A stretch of DNA of 64,000 nt from Mytilus californianus (taxonomy: Eukaryota > Mollusca > Bivalvia > Mytilida > Mytilidae). The stretch lies in NCBI RefSeq assembly GCF_021869535.1, contig NW_026262659.1:372001-436000 (forward strand). The letters are read 5' to 3'. Position 1 is the first letter of the stretch. Every line of letters starts with the position of its first letter. Of the stretch, positions 20,801-34,100 are shown in pieces. The position numbers were made by a program, and so were the translations under genes. The notes under the pieces were generated by a model. It was not told where the DNA came from, ran no database searches, and saw only the letters and a list, made by a program, of their open reading frames with translations.

Positions 20801-23800
20801 TTAGGCCAAAAAAAATAATACATGTGTTTCCGCTAACCCTACCTACCCTTATTGTTAGTGCCTACCCTAACACTTTTTATGCCATTTTGGAACAAGCACT
20901 GTTAAAGCCAGACTGATTCCCTAGTAGTAACCAGCTAAAAAATGTTTGTAAAATAAAATGATATTGCCTACCTACCTACCCTATGTTTTTAGGCATTACA
21001 AAATTTAACAATCGCTCTTTCATACCAATCTTTCTCGCTCATATATTACTTTCATAACTTTAAAGTTCAAATTTACGACAAAAGTAACAGAACTCTTTAA
21101 GTTTAAGTAATGCTTTCAAATATGAGACCGGTTCTTGAGTTTTTTGGAAATGGGAAGAATTTCATTTTTATTGTCTTATGCATACAGTAACACTTTTCTG
21201 CAATCAAATATAATAAATTTGCAGGAAATTTGATGCTGCGTTGTAGTGTGATCAGTAATAAATATGATGGAAATTGTAAGCTCCTTTATGATGGTTACGA
21301 AAATTCCCTAAAAGAATGAAAACCTTTCTCCCATTCTAACACAAATCTTATGTCTTGAAGTTTGCTTCAGGAAAAATCCTGAAAGATATGAAAACTGGAA
21401 AGAAGATTTGTTTTTGTCATGTTAAAGATTTTTCAGAGCCATAGTATCTAAACTCTAACAGACCTTTCTACCATTTATACTCCCATACATCCAAAAAAAA
21501 TTTCTTGTGTTTCCCCTAACCCTAACTACCTTCAAGATTTTTTGTTCATTTTTTGAAAAAGCACTCTTACAAAATGTCTTATAGATCCGTATTTTTTCAC
21601 CACATTAACAGAAACAGGGGTATTATATTTTTTAGGCCTTATGAGCTCCTGAAGCTTATTGGTGCATTTTTGTTTTACTTATAATTTTTTTAAATGAGAT
21701 ATAGAACTTTGCCTTAACATTGTATGCTCCTTTCTGATGTTTTACAAAATATTCTGAAAAAACCAGAACCTTTCTTCCGTTCTATCACAAAATGTATAAC
21801 TCTATGACCAGACTGGATCGCATGTCAAAATATGTGGGGGTACTAGCTGACATTCTGCAGCCCAGTTCTGATCATATATTTTGCAGGTGAACTAACTCGG
21901 AGCTTTGGGTTGGTAGAGCATTAGGTCCGGCTTCTTTTGGCAATACAGTTAATAGTCAATAAAACACTAAGTTGGATGTTCATATATTAATTATTCACAC
22001 AGGTTATATATCATACATATTTACATAGCATGTATTTAACTTGAACAACTCTAAGTCACCATATTTAGATACAATCCTTAATCCTGTAAACTTCACATCT
22101 AAAGAGTTCATAGTAAAATCAATGTTTTTTTGCAATATCACTCTTTAGAACTTTCTTATTTGTCTCAGCCCTGAACTGCCCTTTTAAAAACAATCTTTCA
22201 TTTTATATTATTAACAACCTAACCAATCAAAATACATAACTCCCAAAAAGGGGAGGGTTATTCTATTAAATTCACTTATTGAACTATATGTTCCCTTAGA
22301 TACCATTTTATCACTTAACACTGTCAAACTAAAGGATTAATTATGTAAGAAATTATAACATCTGTCTATATCTTATCTAAAATAGGAAATGGCTTATTAG
22401 CTTACAAGTGCTAGTTCTTTGTTATTTGACTGATAATCAAATTCTTATTCATCTTCTAAAGGTGATAAAAACAATTTCACAAGTTTTCCTTGATCCTTAA
22501 TCCAGTATTATTTATAATTGAATACCTAATTATGACATTTTTGATACATGTAATATTTGTAACAAGTTAATACTCAGTTTTGACATATGAATCTCAAGCC
22601 AAACAATTTAGCATTATAAACTTAGGGAAAATACAGGTTTATTAAATACAATCATATAAAATTATTGGCAATGAAAAATACATCAATTTTCATTGGTGAT
22701 ATATAACAGTAAATTTATTTCGCCATGCTGTTAATGATTTTGTATTGCCTGCGACATAAGTTGTAGAATGTTAGAAATAGGGATTACAATCCAAAGGCGG
22801 GTGACAGCGTAAACTATTTTTTTTTATTATATTTCAGAAGGTAGAAGACCTGATACCCTGTATGCAGATGCCATATGTTACAAATTTTCCGTCTATCATA
22901 TAATGTCCGTTGTCCTTGACCTCATTTTCATGGTTCAGCTACTGCTAAAAAAATTATATGTTTCTCACTTATTATGAGCAATAGGATAACTTTATTTGGT
23001 ATATGGGTTCCTTTCAAGGTCTTCCATCAGTACATGTCCGTCAGACATGGTTCACCTGACCTAGACCTCATTTTATAGATCAGTGTTTAAGTTTACGTGG
23101 TCAAGTCTATATCTCGGATACTATGAGCAACAGGTCAACTATAAATTGTGTATATGGAATGATTGTTACATGTACATGTCTGACTGGCAGGTGTTATCTG
23201 ACCTTGACCTCATTTTCATGGTTTATTGGTCAATGTTATTTTTTTCTGATTTGGTCTCTTATTTAGATACCATAAGCAAAAGGCAAATTGTATTTGGTGT
23301 AAATAATAATTGCAAAGTGCAAATGTCTGTCTGGCAGGATTCATGTGACCTTGACTCATTTTCATGGTTCATTGGTAAATGTAAAGTTTTTCCTGTTTAT
23401 GTTTGTCTTTCAGATACTGTAAGAAATAGGTCAAATATAATTGTTGTATGGAATGATTGCATGATGTACATGTTGTCTGGCATGGTTCATCTGACCTTGA
23501 CCTAATTTTCTTGGATCATTGGTCAATGTTCAATTTACGCAATAAGGTCTGTTTCTTAGATACCATAAGCAATAGGTTAAGTATGTTTGGTGTATGGTAT
23601 GGATTTAAGGTGCACATGACTGGCAGGGTTCATCTGACCTTGACCTCATTTACAATGGTCATTGATAATATCAATTTTATTTAGGTAAAGCAGCAGAGAC
23701 ATTTGAGTGTGTGAACTCTTGTTTAGTACCATAGTAGTATAGACCCAAACCAATCCTCCTACCATCAAGAGCATAAGTCTATTAATATAATTAAATCAAG

Positions 23801-26671
23801 GCTTCCAAAACGGTCATATATTCCGGACATTTGTATAATGTCCGGTAAAAGTCCGGCTGGGCAAAGCACGAAACGGTCATCTACTTTTTAGTTTTCAAGG
23901 CTTTCTTATGAGACAGTCATTTTAACATAATTAGCGATCTTTTTGACCCAACCTTTTGCCTTTAACAGCCACACATTTCCGGTCATAAAAGTGACATGAT
24001 CATTAAGTACTATCAAAACAACCCCTACTTTAATACCTTTTCATTTTAATCAAGGCTAATTAGTTGTCGAACAGCTGAAATTTACCTGTTCAATTGACAG
24101 GTAAACTATTTTGAACCGGACATTGATCGGTCTATTCAAAGTTATTTTCTTATATTTCACCGGTTTGCATCTAATTAATTTAGTCAAAAAGATTTAAATT
24201 ATTAGAAATACATTTACAAATATGATTTGATGAAAAAATGAAAAATCGTCAAAACCACGTTGTTTGAACCAATGACATGTCTCTGTTTGAACTAGTGCGC
24301 ATGTGCGCAGGTGTGAAATTTAATTATGCATCCTAATTTCTTCAAACAATACTTAAAATGTCATTGATGCCTTTATCTCACGTTTATTTCGAATATTTTC
24401 TTGAAGAAATAACGTAGAATGAGCTACTTACACTCATTTATGCTTTGCAAATGTACACGGAATTTACGTATCTGTCTTTGGTCCATGTTTTACCATTGTC
24501 AAGACAACATCCGGTATTTTAAAAACGAAAGTAAAGTGTTTGACAACGTTATTTTGCACAAATAAAGAGTTTAAGGCAGATATAAGTACGCTAATGTTGC
24601 ACACTTCGAATGATGCACTGCCAATTTAACAGTTTACGTCAGAACTTCGAATTTGAATCAAATAAAGTTTAAATTAAATAATATCGTTTTTTTTTAATGT
24701 CAATCATTGGGATGGCCAACTCGGCAACTGATTACCATAATTGCCTTTTGTTTATTTAGTCTTAAGAGATTAAAATTGGGATAGTATATAAAATGTCCGG
24801 CTGGCTAAAAATAATTTTGGAAGCCCTGAATTAAATACATTACAAATTGTTATGTAGCCCGTCGGAATTATTTTCCGTCTTCATATGTAATTTCCTGCTA
24901 ATATGTCTAACATGTATCTTGATGAAATATTATTTTTTAAATGTTGTTAAATGAAAATATCACTTGATAAATTTTGTCTGCTTTTCTGGATTTAACTTCA
25001 TTAGGAACTCTCAACATAATCGAAACCAAAAATTTGAAAACCAAGAAAGATAAGTTCCTTGAACATTTCAGGAGCTAAAAAGAATAGCCAAATCCATCTA
25101 AGGTCAACTTTTGTCTGAGTCTGTCCTTACTGTCTTACTGGATGGATCAGAAATGGTCATTTATTTAACTTATTTGAAACTGAGAAAATCATTTTCTATT
25201 ACCTTAGTATATATAGCTATTTCATTATATATTTATATTAAAGCATGACATGAACTTTTATTTTAGTGATATTAAAAATAAGAAGCGAGAGAACTATTTA
25301 GATTGGCCTGATTATTTCATGTCAATTGCCTTTCTTTCTGCACAAAGAAGCAAAGATCCAAGAACCCAGGTAAGAGAGATTGACATGTATATATCAATGT
25401 TATGATTATATCTTGACCTCAAGAGTGATTCATGAGTATCAACTGGCAATACTGGCCTGATTATCAGCACTAATACTTTCTTTTGTTATGATTTGACATG
25501 CATCATCCTTAAATCAATAGGTTTAATATTGGCAATTCATACATTCCCCATTTCCATTCTCAATTTTATTATAGTGTTTTTTCTGAAACCAGTTCGACAG
25601 TTTCCACTAAATAAAATTAACTTGAACCAGCTTTATTGGTTTCCTTCATTATGACCGTAACTTCATGATATTGACCAAGAAAAATAAGACATGACACATA
25701 AAGTGTTTATACAATATGGTTTTCTCTTTTTCAGGTAGGGGCTTGTATTGTTAATGAAGAAAATAAAATTGTTGGAATTGGATATAATGGAATGCCAATT
25801 GGTTGTCATGACGATTTAATGCCATGGGGACGAGAACATTCAGACGTTTTACAAACAAAACAGCTTTATGGTATGATATCAGTTTTTACACCAGACAAAG
25901 TTTAGGGCAAATTACATTTTGTACAAACACTGTCCATGCAGCTGTATACATATATATATATATATATTCCGATAAACATAAAACAAGCTGTAACTTTATA
26001 GTTTTAAATTCATTTTTACATATGCTTTTTCTGTTTATTCATTTCGTAAACTAAAGTAATTCAACAGGTAACAGGGACATGTACATTCAAAAATTAGTTT
26101 TTTGTCGCATTTGCAGTTACTGGCGGTTTATTGGAATTTATGAAAAAAAAAACGGTTCAGTCCCAGTCTGATCATATTTGACTAGTTGATCATAATAGAT
26201 AAAAATAGGGAGGTGTATTATTTGTATGGCATATTTGTAAAGCAAGCGGTCAGAGGTGAAAAGCTTCTTAATTTATTGCACACAATACAGTTTATATTTG
26301 AAAAAAAAAAGGGCAGAACGTTTTGGGAATCCTCAAAACATATGTTGGGTAAATAAATATTGCTCCCTTCTCCTCCAAAAAGTTTAAACTAATCATTCTG
26401 TGTTTATTTTCAGTTTGCCATGCAGAATTAAATGCTGTTTTGAACAAGAACTCGTCAGATGTAAAGAACTGTACAATATATGTTGCTTTGTTCCCATGTA
26501 ACGAGTGTGCTAAAGTTGTTATACAGTCTGGTATCAAACAAGTCGTTTACTATTCAGATAAATATCACGATAAACCAGAATTTATTGCTTCAAGGAAAAT
26601 GATGGACATGGCTGGAGTTAAATACAGGTAAATAAATGATGTACCTAGCTGAAGTTGGATAACAACCAATA

Positions 26672-26725
<54 letters not shown>

Positions 26726-28738
26726 TGTCAGTCCTGTTTCTTGTCATCGCAACTCCTCTCAAACCACACAACAGAATTTCACGAAACCTTTTTAGATAAT
26801 AAGGACATACTATGTAGTTGTGCATATCGACAGGAAATTACGATTCAATTCTTTTTCTAGGAGTTACTCCCCTTAGAACTTATTTACTTTAATGTACTAC
26901 TGCAACAGTTTGTTATCTCAACTCCTCTCAAACCACACAACAGAATTTCATGAAACTTTTTCAGATAATAAGGACATACTATGTAGATGTGCATGTTGAC
27001 AGGAAATTACGATTCAATTTTTTTTCCAGGAGTTACACCCCTTTGAACTTATTTGCCCAATATACTACTGCAACCTTTTGTCATCGCAACTCCTCTCAAA
27101 CCACACAACAGAATTTCATGAAACTGTGTAGATAATGAGGACATACTATGTAGATGTGCATATTGACAGGAAATTAGGATTAAATTTTTTTTCCAGGAGT
27201 TATGCCCCTTATAACTTATTTGCCCAATATACTACTGCAACCTTTTGTCATTGCAACTCCTCTCAAACCACACAACAGAATTTCATGAAACTGTGTAGAT
27301 AATGAGGACATACTATGTAGATGTGCATATTGACAGGAAATTATGATTCAATTCTTTTTTCTGATACAATTTTTTTTTCTTACACTTATTTTATTTCTCC
27401 AATGACAATGTGGGGACATGGGGTATGTGAGCGCTCACTAAGGTTCTTTCATTTGAATAAGTAGCGTAACAAGAATATGTCATTGGAAACGGGCATGTGT
27501 GTGAGAAAAGTTCAGACATGTGAGAAAATGACAAAGTGTGTAAGAAAAATTCAGACATGTGAGAAAAGGGTAGATAAGTATGAGAGAGGACAGACGTGTG
27601 AGATAAATGCAGACGTGTGTGAGAAAAGAGCAGACAAGTGTGAGACGAGGACAGACAAGTGTGTGAGAAAAAGGATAGACGTGTGAGAAAAGGAAAATGT
27701 GTGTGTGAAGAGGACAGACTTGTGTGAGAAAATGTCATATGTGTGTGAGAGCACAGAGGTGTGAAAAGAGGCAAGATGTGTAAAAAGAGGACAGATGTTT
27801 GTGAGAAAAGGAAAATGTGTGCCTGAAGGGCACAGACATGTTAGAGAAAAGGAAAATGTGTGCCTGAAGGGCACAGACGTGTGTGAGAAGAGGACAGACA
27901 TGTGTGAGAAAAGGAAAATGTGTGCCGAAAGAGGACAGACATGTGAGAAAATGGCAGATATGTGTGTGTGAGAAGAGGACAGACGTGTGAGGAAAGGAAA
28001 TTGTGTGTGGGAAGAGGACAGACATGTTAGAAAAGGGCAGACATGTGTAAGAAAGGGGCAGACATGTGTTAGAAAAGGACAAATGTGTAAGAGGACAGAC
28101 GTGTGGGAGAAGGACAGATATATGTGCAAGAAAGGACAAAAGTTAGTGAGAATAGGGCAGATATGTGTGTGATAGAGGACAGACGTGTGTGAGAAAAGGG
28201 CGGATATGTGTGTTAGAATATGACAGACAAGTGTGCGAAAAGAACAGATATGTGTGTGTGTGTGTGAAATTGACAAATGTGTGAGAAAATGACATATGTA
28301 GGCGTATGAAGTACTGACATGTTGTTTTTCATTTATTTCTGATGTCTCTTTATGAAATGTAATTTAAAAGGGTATTTTGGTGTATGATAATGAGACAGCA
28401 ACCCAACAAAACAAAAAAAAGTAAGACATTTAGAGGTCAACATACCTCAATAATCAGTGCATACACAAAATATTAGGCTCTTAATCTGCCAGAAACTAAA
28501 AAGGGTATGAAAAAGTTAATAAACACTATCAAAGATTTGCCATAAAATATCAACTTCTCATATATAAAGACCAAAAAAAAAAATTTTTACACAAGACAAT
28601 GTACATTTCGTGTTGTTTTTTTTTTGTTTTTTTTTCAGACAACATATCCCCAAGAGAACGCAGATTCTAATTGATTTCAGTGTAATTGAAAATATGACAC
28701 AAGAAGTTAAAGATGTATTAAACAAGGAATCCGAGTAA
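17827..28738 (+). CDS. DCTD: Deoxycytidylate (dCMP) deaminase, five exons, complete
   Basis: Exons 17827-17870, 25267-25369, 25735-25870, 26414-26627 and 28639-28738 sum to 597 bases, a 198-residue protein plus stop; the human enzyme is 178. It catalyses dCMP to dUMP, feeding thymidylate synthesis in the cytosol. Seen: [20 protein letters not shown] near the N-terminus, GIGYNGMP, the zinc-site HAE at residues 97-99 (catalytic Glu99) and PCNEC at 122-126, then SDKYHDKPE and a C-terminal [11 protein letters not shown]. All expected catalytic and zinc residues are intact. The 20 extra residues against human are mostly at the N-terminus from exon 1, which is the least certain part. The gene runs towards UBE2A, which is convergent. 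Confidence 0.95.
18356..18615 (+). mobile_element. tRNA-derived SINE with 13-bp target duplication
   Basis: The head gggggcctcggtggccgagt contains the box A-like TGGCCGAGTGG (18367-18377). Box B, agttcgaacccc, is intact at 18427-18438. The head resembles a Leu/Ser-type tRNA. The body ends caccaaaaatcaaatcaa. It is flanked by perfect direct repeats ttgtattcaattg at 18343-18355 and 18616-18628, as expected from LINE-driven insertion. The intact Pol III boxes and perfect duplication suggest a recent insertion. Confidence 0.92.
22800..23700 (+). repeat. Dispersed element with about six 145-bp tandem units
   Basis: The motif ctgaccttgacctcattttc recurs near 22914, 23056, 23200, 23346, 23491 and 23635, roughly every 145 bp, with ataccataagcaataggtca in between. 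It begins near tatatttcagaaggtagaag. ORFs of 140 and 75 residues inside are repeat by-products. It is related to the array at 29830-30300. Confidence 0.8.
23797..24828 (+). mobile_element. Non-autonomous hAT-type element, copy 1 (1032 bp)
   Basis: Starts CAAGGCTTCCAAAACGG, ends TTTTGGAAGCCCTG (inverted). It is flanked by the perfect 8-bp direct repeat aattaaat at 23789-23796 and 24829-24836. An 8-bp duplication and CA..TG ends are the hAT signature. Several tccgg motifs sit near both ends. No ORF. It is nearly the same throughout as the copy at 54629. Confidence 0.92.
25267..25369 (+). CDS. DCTD: DCTD exon 2
   Basis: Encodes (C)[18 protein letters not shown] then [16 protein letters not shown]. 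Acceptor attttag, donor gtaaga. The [10 protein letters not shown] block is highly conserved in dCMP deaminases. Confidence 0.93.
25735..25870 (+). CDS. DCTD: DCTD exon 3
   Basis: Encodes [20 protein letters not shown] then [20 protein letters not shown] and TKQLY plus G. Acceptor ctttttcag, donor gtatga. GIGYNGMP lines the nucleotide pocket in the family. Confidence 0.95.
26414..26627 (+). CDS. DCTD: DCTD exon 4, zinc and catalytic motifs
   Basis: Encodes (V)[16 protein letters not shown], then [18 protein letters not shown] and on to MAGVKY plus AG. HAE and PCNEC are the zinc ligands and the proton-shuttling Glu of the cytidine/deoxycytidylate deaminase fold. Acceptor attttcag, donor gtaaat. 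Confidence 0.96.
26676..27370. repeat. Dispersed element with about 175-bp tandem units
   Basis: Head ataccccacgcaacgagttg with inverted gcggagggtat makes a hairpin. There follow about four copies of tgtcatcgcaactcctctca and ccacacaacagaatttcatg with tactatgtagatgtgcat. It begins 49 bp after the DCTD exon 4 donor. No coding potential. Confidence 0.75.
27470..28290. repeat. Low-complexity array on gtgtgagaaaaggacagac
   Basis: About 40 degenerate copies of a 19-26-bp purine/GT motif. Long minus-strand ORFs (241 and 134 residues, rich in SHT, FSH and LSS) arise only because the complement is TC/AC-rich. It lies in DCTD intron 4. Confidence 0.85.
28639..28738 (+). CDS. DCTD: DCTD exon 5 (terminal)
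   Basis: Encodes (R)[18 protein letters not shown] then [14 protein letters not shown] and TAA at 28736-28738. Acceptor tttttcag after a long T tract. Matches the (F/H)IPK..KI.IDF end of the family. Confidence 0.93.
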
Positions 28739-28792
28739 GATACATTACTCAGCACATGGTGATAACATTGAAATAACACATGTTACAAGATT

Positions 28793-28798
28793 AATAAA
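28793..28798 (+). terminator. DCTD poly(A) signal
   Basis: AATAAA 54 bases after the stop codon, in gattaataaaaag; the nearest canonical signal. Confidence 0.6.
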
Positions 28799-29379
28799 AA
28801 GTCACTTTAATAACTTAATGATAGAACAATGTACAGTGGATTCATAAATATTAGTTGGATACCAATTTTCATTGGTAGGAAGAAACCATGAATTTAGATA
28901 CTCTACACTATACAAATTTTTAACAACTTTGATGAGAGCAAATAATCAAACACTAAATTAGATGCTTTCAAAAAGGAAATTTTCTCCAACCAATTAAAAT
29001 TGATTCCAAAGAAAATAAATGAAACCTAAGTACTTGATACCAGAGATTACAGATAAGTAGTAAATTATTGGAATAAATGACTGTCATAATTATTCTGATC
29101 AGTAAGATATCTTTTATGTATAAAAACAAGAGTCTTTGATTGAATTATATAGCATAATAAATATAGAATGTAAACAATTTGATATTTGTTTATACTTCAT
29201 TTTTCTAAGCATAAACATCAAAATTTATATGTATTTGAAGTGAAACTATTAGGAAATGATTCCTTTTTCTGACAGATTATTACCCTTTTGTCCTTGGCAT
29301 CTTGTCTATATTGTTGAGTAGTGCTTGCTTTAAAGCCACAATGTCAAATGATTTTTCACCACAAAATACTCTTACAATA

Positions 29380-30300
29380 TTAAAGGAAAATGAGGTATGA
29401 TTGCCATTGAGACAGTTAAACATCAGAGTCCAAAGAAAAGATAAGTTAATAATTATAGGTCATTGTAAGACCTTCAACAATGAGCAAAACCCATATTGTA
29501 TAGTTGTCAATAAGAGGTCTAAGCATGACATAATTTAAAATGATTCAACAGAAAACAAAAGGCCTGATTTATACCTAAAAAAGGTGGCAAGCTTGGATGT
29601 TATTGTAAGGGGTCAACCCTCCCTTGACATTCGAAAGTGGAAATTCACAACACATGCAACATAAGAACAAACATTAAAAAAATCAGTTTGAAAAGATATG
29701 ACATGTATGATCGTATGGAAAACAAAAGTATTGACATAATTTTGTACTTTAAACTTCATTTAAAATTTGAAAGGTTTGGATTGGTTTATGTCTCAAATGC
29801 GATAGAAGTCGCAAAATGTATACGTAGGGATTACTATCAGGCAGTGTAGACTATTTGTATAAAGCTTTATATTTCAGAGAGTACAATACATGGATGTTTC
29901 ATACCTATTATCAGTTTCTGTCTGTCATATATGTCAATTGTTCTTGATCTCATTTTCACAGTTCCTTGCTAGGTCTAAATTTCCTTCAGACAGGGTTCAC
30001 CTAACCTGACCTCATTTCATGGATCAGTGACCAAGGTTAAAGTTACATGATTAGGTCCATTTTTAAGATACTATAAGAAGTAGGTCAACTATATTTGGTG
30101 TAAGGAATGTCAGTCTGGCAGGTTTCATCTGAAATCAGTCTCATTATCATTGTTCATTGGTCAATGTTAAGTTTTTCTGGTTAAGTCTGTATCTCAGATA
30201 CTATAAACAATAGGTCAACTATATTTGTTTCTCAGAATGATAACAAGGTGTACATGTCTGGCAGGGTTTATCTGACCTTGTTTGTATATGCTGCTGCTTT
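29380..30300. repeat. Dispersed bivalve-type repeats incl. 145-bp family member
   Basis: From about 29830 the sequence matches the 22.8-23.7-kb family (actatttgtataaagcttta, ctaacctgacctcatttcat, tactataaacaataggtcaa). The preceding 29390-29640 looks like another dispersed repeat (tgaggtatgattgccattga). No gene. Confidence 0.6.
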
Positions 30301-30439
30301 ACAGTCATCTTTTAATAATATATACTGATATTACACAAAATGTAGACATTTATAGGATATAGTTGTATAAACACTCTTCCTACTCACAAAAGCAACAAAC
30401 TAGTGACCCACTTTCTGTATCATTCGTCACTATATAATT

Positions 30440-30850
30440 AGGGCCCTGCGGAATGGTGGACGCGCTACAGTGATGATCAGATCAGTCTGTCCGTCCATCC
30501 GTAACAAATTGTGTCTGCTCTATATCTAGTGAACCGTTATGATTTCAAAGTTTATACTTGACATGTATATAAACCAACACCAGAGGGTGTGTCATAATGT
30601 ATGTACAAATTCCTAGGTCAAAAGGTCAAGGTCAAAAACTTTGGTTTTAGTTGACAACCCCATGTCCTATGGTAAAGATCGTGTCTGCTCTATATCTTGA
30701 GAACTGTTATGATTTCAAAGTTTATACTTGACATGTATATAAACCAACACAAGAGGGTGTGTCATAATTTATGTACAACTTCCTAGGTCAAAGGTAAAGG
30801 TCATAAACTTTGGTTTCAGTTGACAACCCCATGTCCAATGATAAAGATTC
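30440..30850. repeat. Tandem pair of about 190 bp
   Basis: Two copies of atatctagtgaaccgttatg ... gtttatacttgacatgtata ... ggtcaaaggtcaaggtcaa, starting near 30518 and 30690, headed by gtccgtccatccgtaac. Non-coding. Confidence 0.65.
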
Positions 30851-30998
30851 AAATTTTTTACCACACATTATTCACAGCGGGCCCACAGAGATGGCTCCCA
30901 TCTCAATGGTATCTAGTTTGATATTTGATAAATTCAGTAATATCGACTCCTTCCAGTTCAGTCATATCAGTTTCAAAGACCTTGTTGGTCAAAGTTTT

Positions 30999-31166
30999 CT
31001 AGGCTTCTATGAAAGGGAATGATTTTATATTTGGTTTGTAGATAATGTTGATTTCTAGGCTTCTATGAAAGGGAATGATTTTATATTTGGTTTGTAGATA
31101 ATGTTGATTTCTAGGCTTCTATGAAAGGGAATGATTTTATATTTGGTTTGTAGATAATGTTGATTT
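30999..31166. repeat. 56-bp perfect triplicate
   Basis: Three head-to-tail copies begin at 30999, 31055 and 31111 with ctaggcttctatgaaaggga; identical by eye apart from the last bases, so probably a recent expansion. Confidence 0.9.
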
Positions 31167-31169
31167 GTA

Positions 31170-34100
31170 GGTTGTAAGCAATTTTTAGACCTGTTTGCAG
31201 AGTTTGAAATTTTACCACACTCACTGTACAGGGGAGAAAATTCCTTTACCAAAGACATGTTCATCAATGCACAGATGTAATGGGATCAGCATGTAGCTCA
31301 AACCAGTGTGTGTGGCCTTGCAAAGAAGGATGCAAGTTTTCAAACTGTGCTGGAGGATGAACAGCAAAAGTCCCTGTTCGTATACTTTGGGTTTTGTCAG
31401 CAAGATGTGTTTTCAACCCATGTTGGAGGCTTAACTCTGACCTTAAGGACGACCAATAGCAAAAGACTTACTGTCCTCATACTTTGGGTTTTGTCAGAAA
31501 GATGCGAGTTTTCAACCTATGTTGGAGGCTTAACTCTGACCTCAAGGATGACCAATAGCAATAGACTTACTGTTCTCATACTTTGTGTTTTGTCAGTATC
31601 TAGACTATGCAGTGAACTAACAATTCCGCTCAAACCAGTGCTAGGGGCCGTCTTAAAACTTGCAGTGTGGTGCGAGTTTTTTGCTCTTGTGTTGAAGGCC
31701 TCACTGTGACTTTTGAGATGTTGTTTCCTTGCTTTGTTTTTTTTGCTGTGCATATACTGATTTTGTGTCATGGATGGATACTAAATATCCTTTCTTTTCT
31801 ATCATAAAATGTTCCACCAAAAAATTGTGTTTTGTCCCGTGAGAAGTCTTTGGTGATGTTTGTTGTCATATTTTTTTTTCTGTTATGGCCTATTTATAGT
31901 AACTTATCTTTATGTGTACTTATTTATAAGATTTCTTTGTCCATTATAGATTAATTAGTTCATATTACCCCTCAACTGAATCAGTCTTCAATGAACAGAT
32001 GTTTATTGACATCTAGCAAGGAATTCACCTCAAGAGTTGCCAGGGTTGTTTTAACTTTCAGTTAGCTTTTGCTTGGCATTGAAAGCCTCACTGCGATTAA
32101 GAACATACAGGAACATGTTGTGCTAAGCATACCCCACCCGTAGTTCAAAATACCTGAAAACAAGAAGTCTGATAGATCCAATGAAGCACACACACGTTAC
32201 AACTCCTTACCCTTCATCTGCTGAAATATGAAGTCATTCTGTTCTGCAGTATTGGAGAAAAAGTCGAACCAACTCAGCAATTTTTCCATTTGTAAAGGGG
32301 CATAACTCTAGAAAGGTTAAAGTGACGCCACCAAAATTCAAACTTGATCTGTGTTTTGTGGTAATAAGCATTGTGTGTAAGCTTCATAACATTTGGTTGA
32401 GGCAAGCTAAAGTTGGAGAACGGAAACCAACTTTGGGACATACAGACGGACAAGGGTAAAACTTAATGCCCCCTCCGCTACGGCGGGGGCATAAAAAGAG
32501 AGTTGACCTTTGAATTAAGATTCAAAATGGACAATACTTACAGCATGACAAAAGGAGGGTGACCTCCTAGACAGGTTTTAGCTTAATTGAGGTCACTTTT
32601 ATATCAGATTTGATAATTTGAAGTCCTTTCAACATATAGTTGTTATCTGACAGATCTGAACATTGTTCATACCTTACAACTCATCACTACCCATACAATA
32701 TTTCATCAAATATGAAGTCATTCTGTGAAGAGTGTGAAAAAAAATATTTTGGTTAAACGATCAAACTGACAAGGTGATAGCAATATAGCCCCATCCTGCA
32801 AGCTATGTGTAGAAGATGTCAGAGATAAAACTAGCAATAGCTCACAAGGACCTTCAGAGATAATATTAAGATAATAAGACTAACTTTTTTTTCAATTTTA
32901 ATGTCTCATTTTAAGACATTATCAATGATCACTACAAAAATGAAACAAAACTCAATAAATCATGATAGTTATAAACAGATCATGAATGTTATACAGAGAT
33001 AATACAAAGTAGTTCACTCGAGTGCATTAGTTCATTACATAATTACTATAACCCAGAATATAACATCAATATAATAATCGTCTGACAGACTGCTTCATAT
33101 TCATCTAATGTAACACTATTTGTAATGGTTATTTTCATTGGATAATGTCACAAATATTAGATCATCAATTCCTTGATTGATGAACTAAAATTGTGTGTGC
33201 AAGTACAGACATCATGTAAATGTGTTTAAAATGTATGACATAAAAGAATTTTTTTCAGTTGCATTAGAATTATTACATTTACATTTTTGTCTTAAATATG
33301 TAAATAGACAGTTATTAAAATATGTAACCGTCAGGAATAGATGTGAAAGTAGTTGTATACATAACTGATAAAATTAACAATAAAAAGTTATATAATAACA
33401 CAAAAGTCGTTCAGTTATATAATAACACAGGAGTCTTTAAGTGATGAAATGTGACCAATAAAATGCAGAATGAAATACTTAAAGAATCCTGATGTACCCA
33501 TTTCATGAAAAATTCATAATTAGTACACCATGATTCTTTATGATACAGGCAACATTATACAATAACAAAAACAACCAAAGCATTTTACTCAGGGATACAT
33601 AATACCCTATTAAAGGGAAAAACATAAATTATACATTTTCATGTAAGTAGCCAAAGACATGTTAACATTAATCCTTCGTGTGATTTTAATTTTAGTTAAA
33701 ATGATTCAAGCAAAAAATATTACTTTAAATTTAGGCTAGAAGATTTGACTTCTGTCATTTCAATTTATTTCTATTATCAACATACAGTAAGGATATATGT
33801 TCTCACAGATATATTCATTGTGAGGGTATTTTAACCTCGAGACTCCCTTAAAATGACCTTCCACATGTTTAAAAATACCATGAATGATATTAATATCTGC
33901 CTAAAAAAAATTTCTTATTCATAAATATTATATTTACTCTGAATAGTATCCCTGGTAATTACAAAACAATAATAATAATACAATAATTATTCTGAAATCT
34001 GCACAAGAAAAAAACAAGAATTTGTATCCTGGGTAAACTCCATTTATTACTTGTGTGTCCACAAAGGTGGGTCCACTAAGTAATAAACAACATCATCAAT

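Larger units (their letters stand above)
17871..25266. other. DCTD intron 1 (7.4 kb)
   Basis: Holds a SINE (18356-18615), poly-A/poly-C low-complexity sequence (20150-20300), a 145-bp repeat array (22800-23690) and a hAT-type element (23797-24828). Stretches at 18640-20140 and 20460-22780 show no gene. An exon-like piece ending at 19779 with cag and gtacat looks spliceable but has no coding frame. Confidence 0.6.

Noticed and set aside
23083-23505. 140-residue plus-strand ORF
   Set aside because: Lies within the 145-bp repeat family, frame changes between units, no recognisable domain.
27551-28276. 241-residue minus-strand ORF rich in SHT, FSH and LSS
   Set aside because: It arises from a GTGTGAGAAAAGGACAG low-complexity array; no start context, no domain, and alternative frames are equally open.
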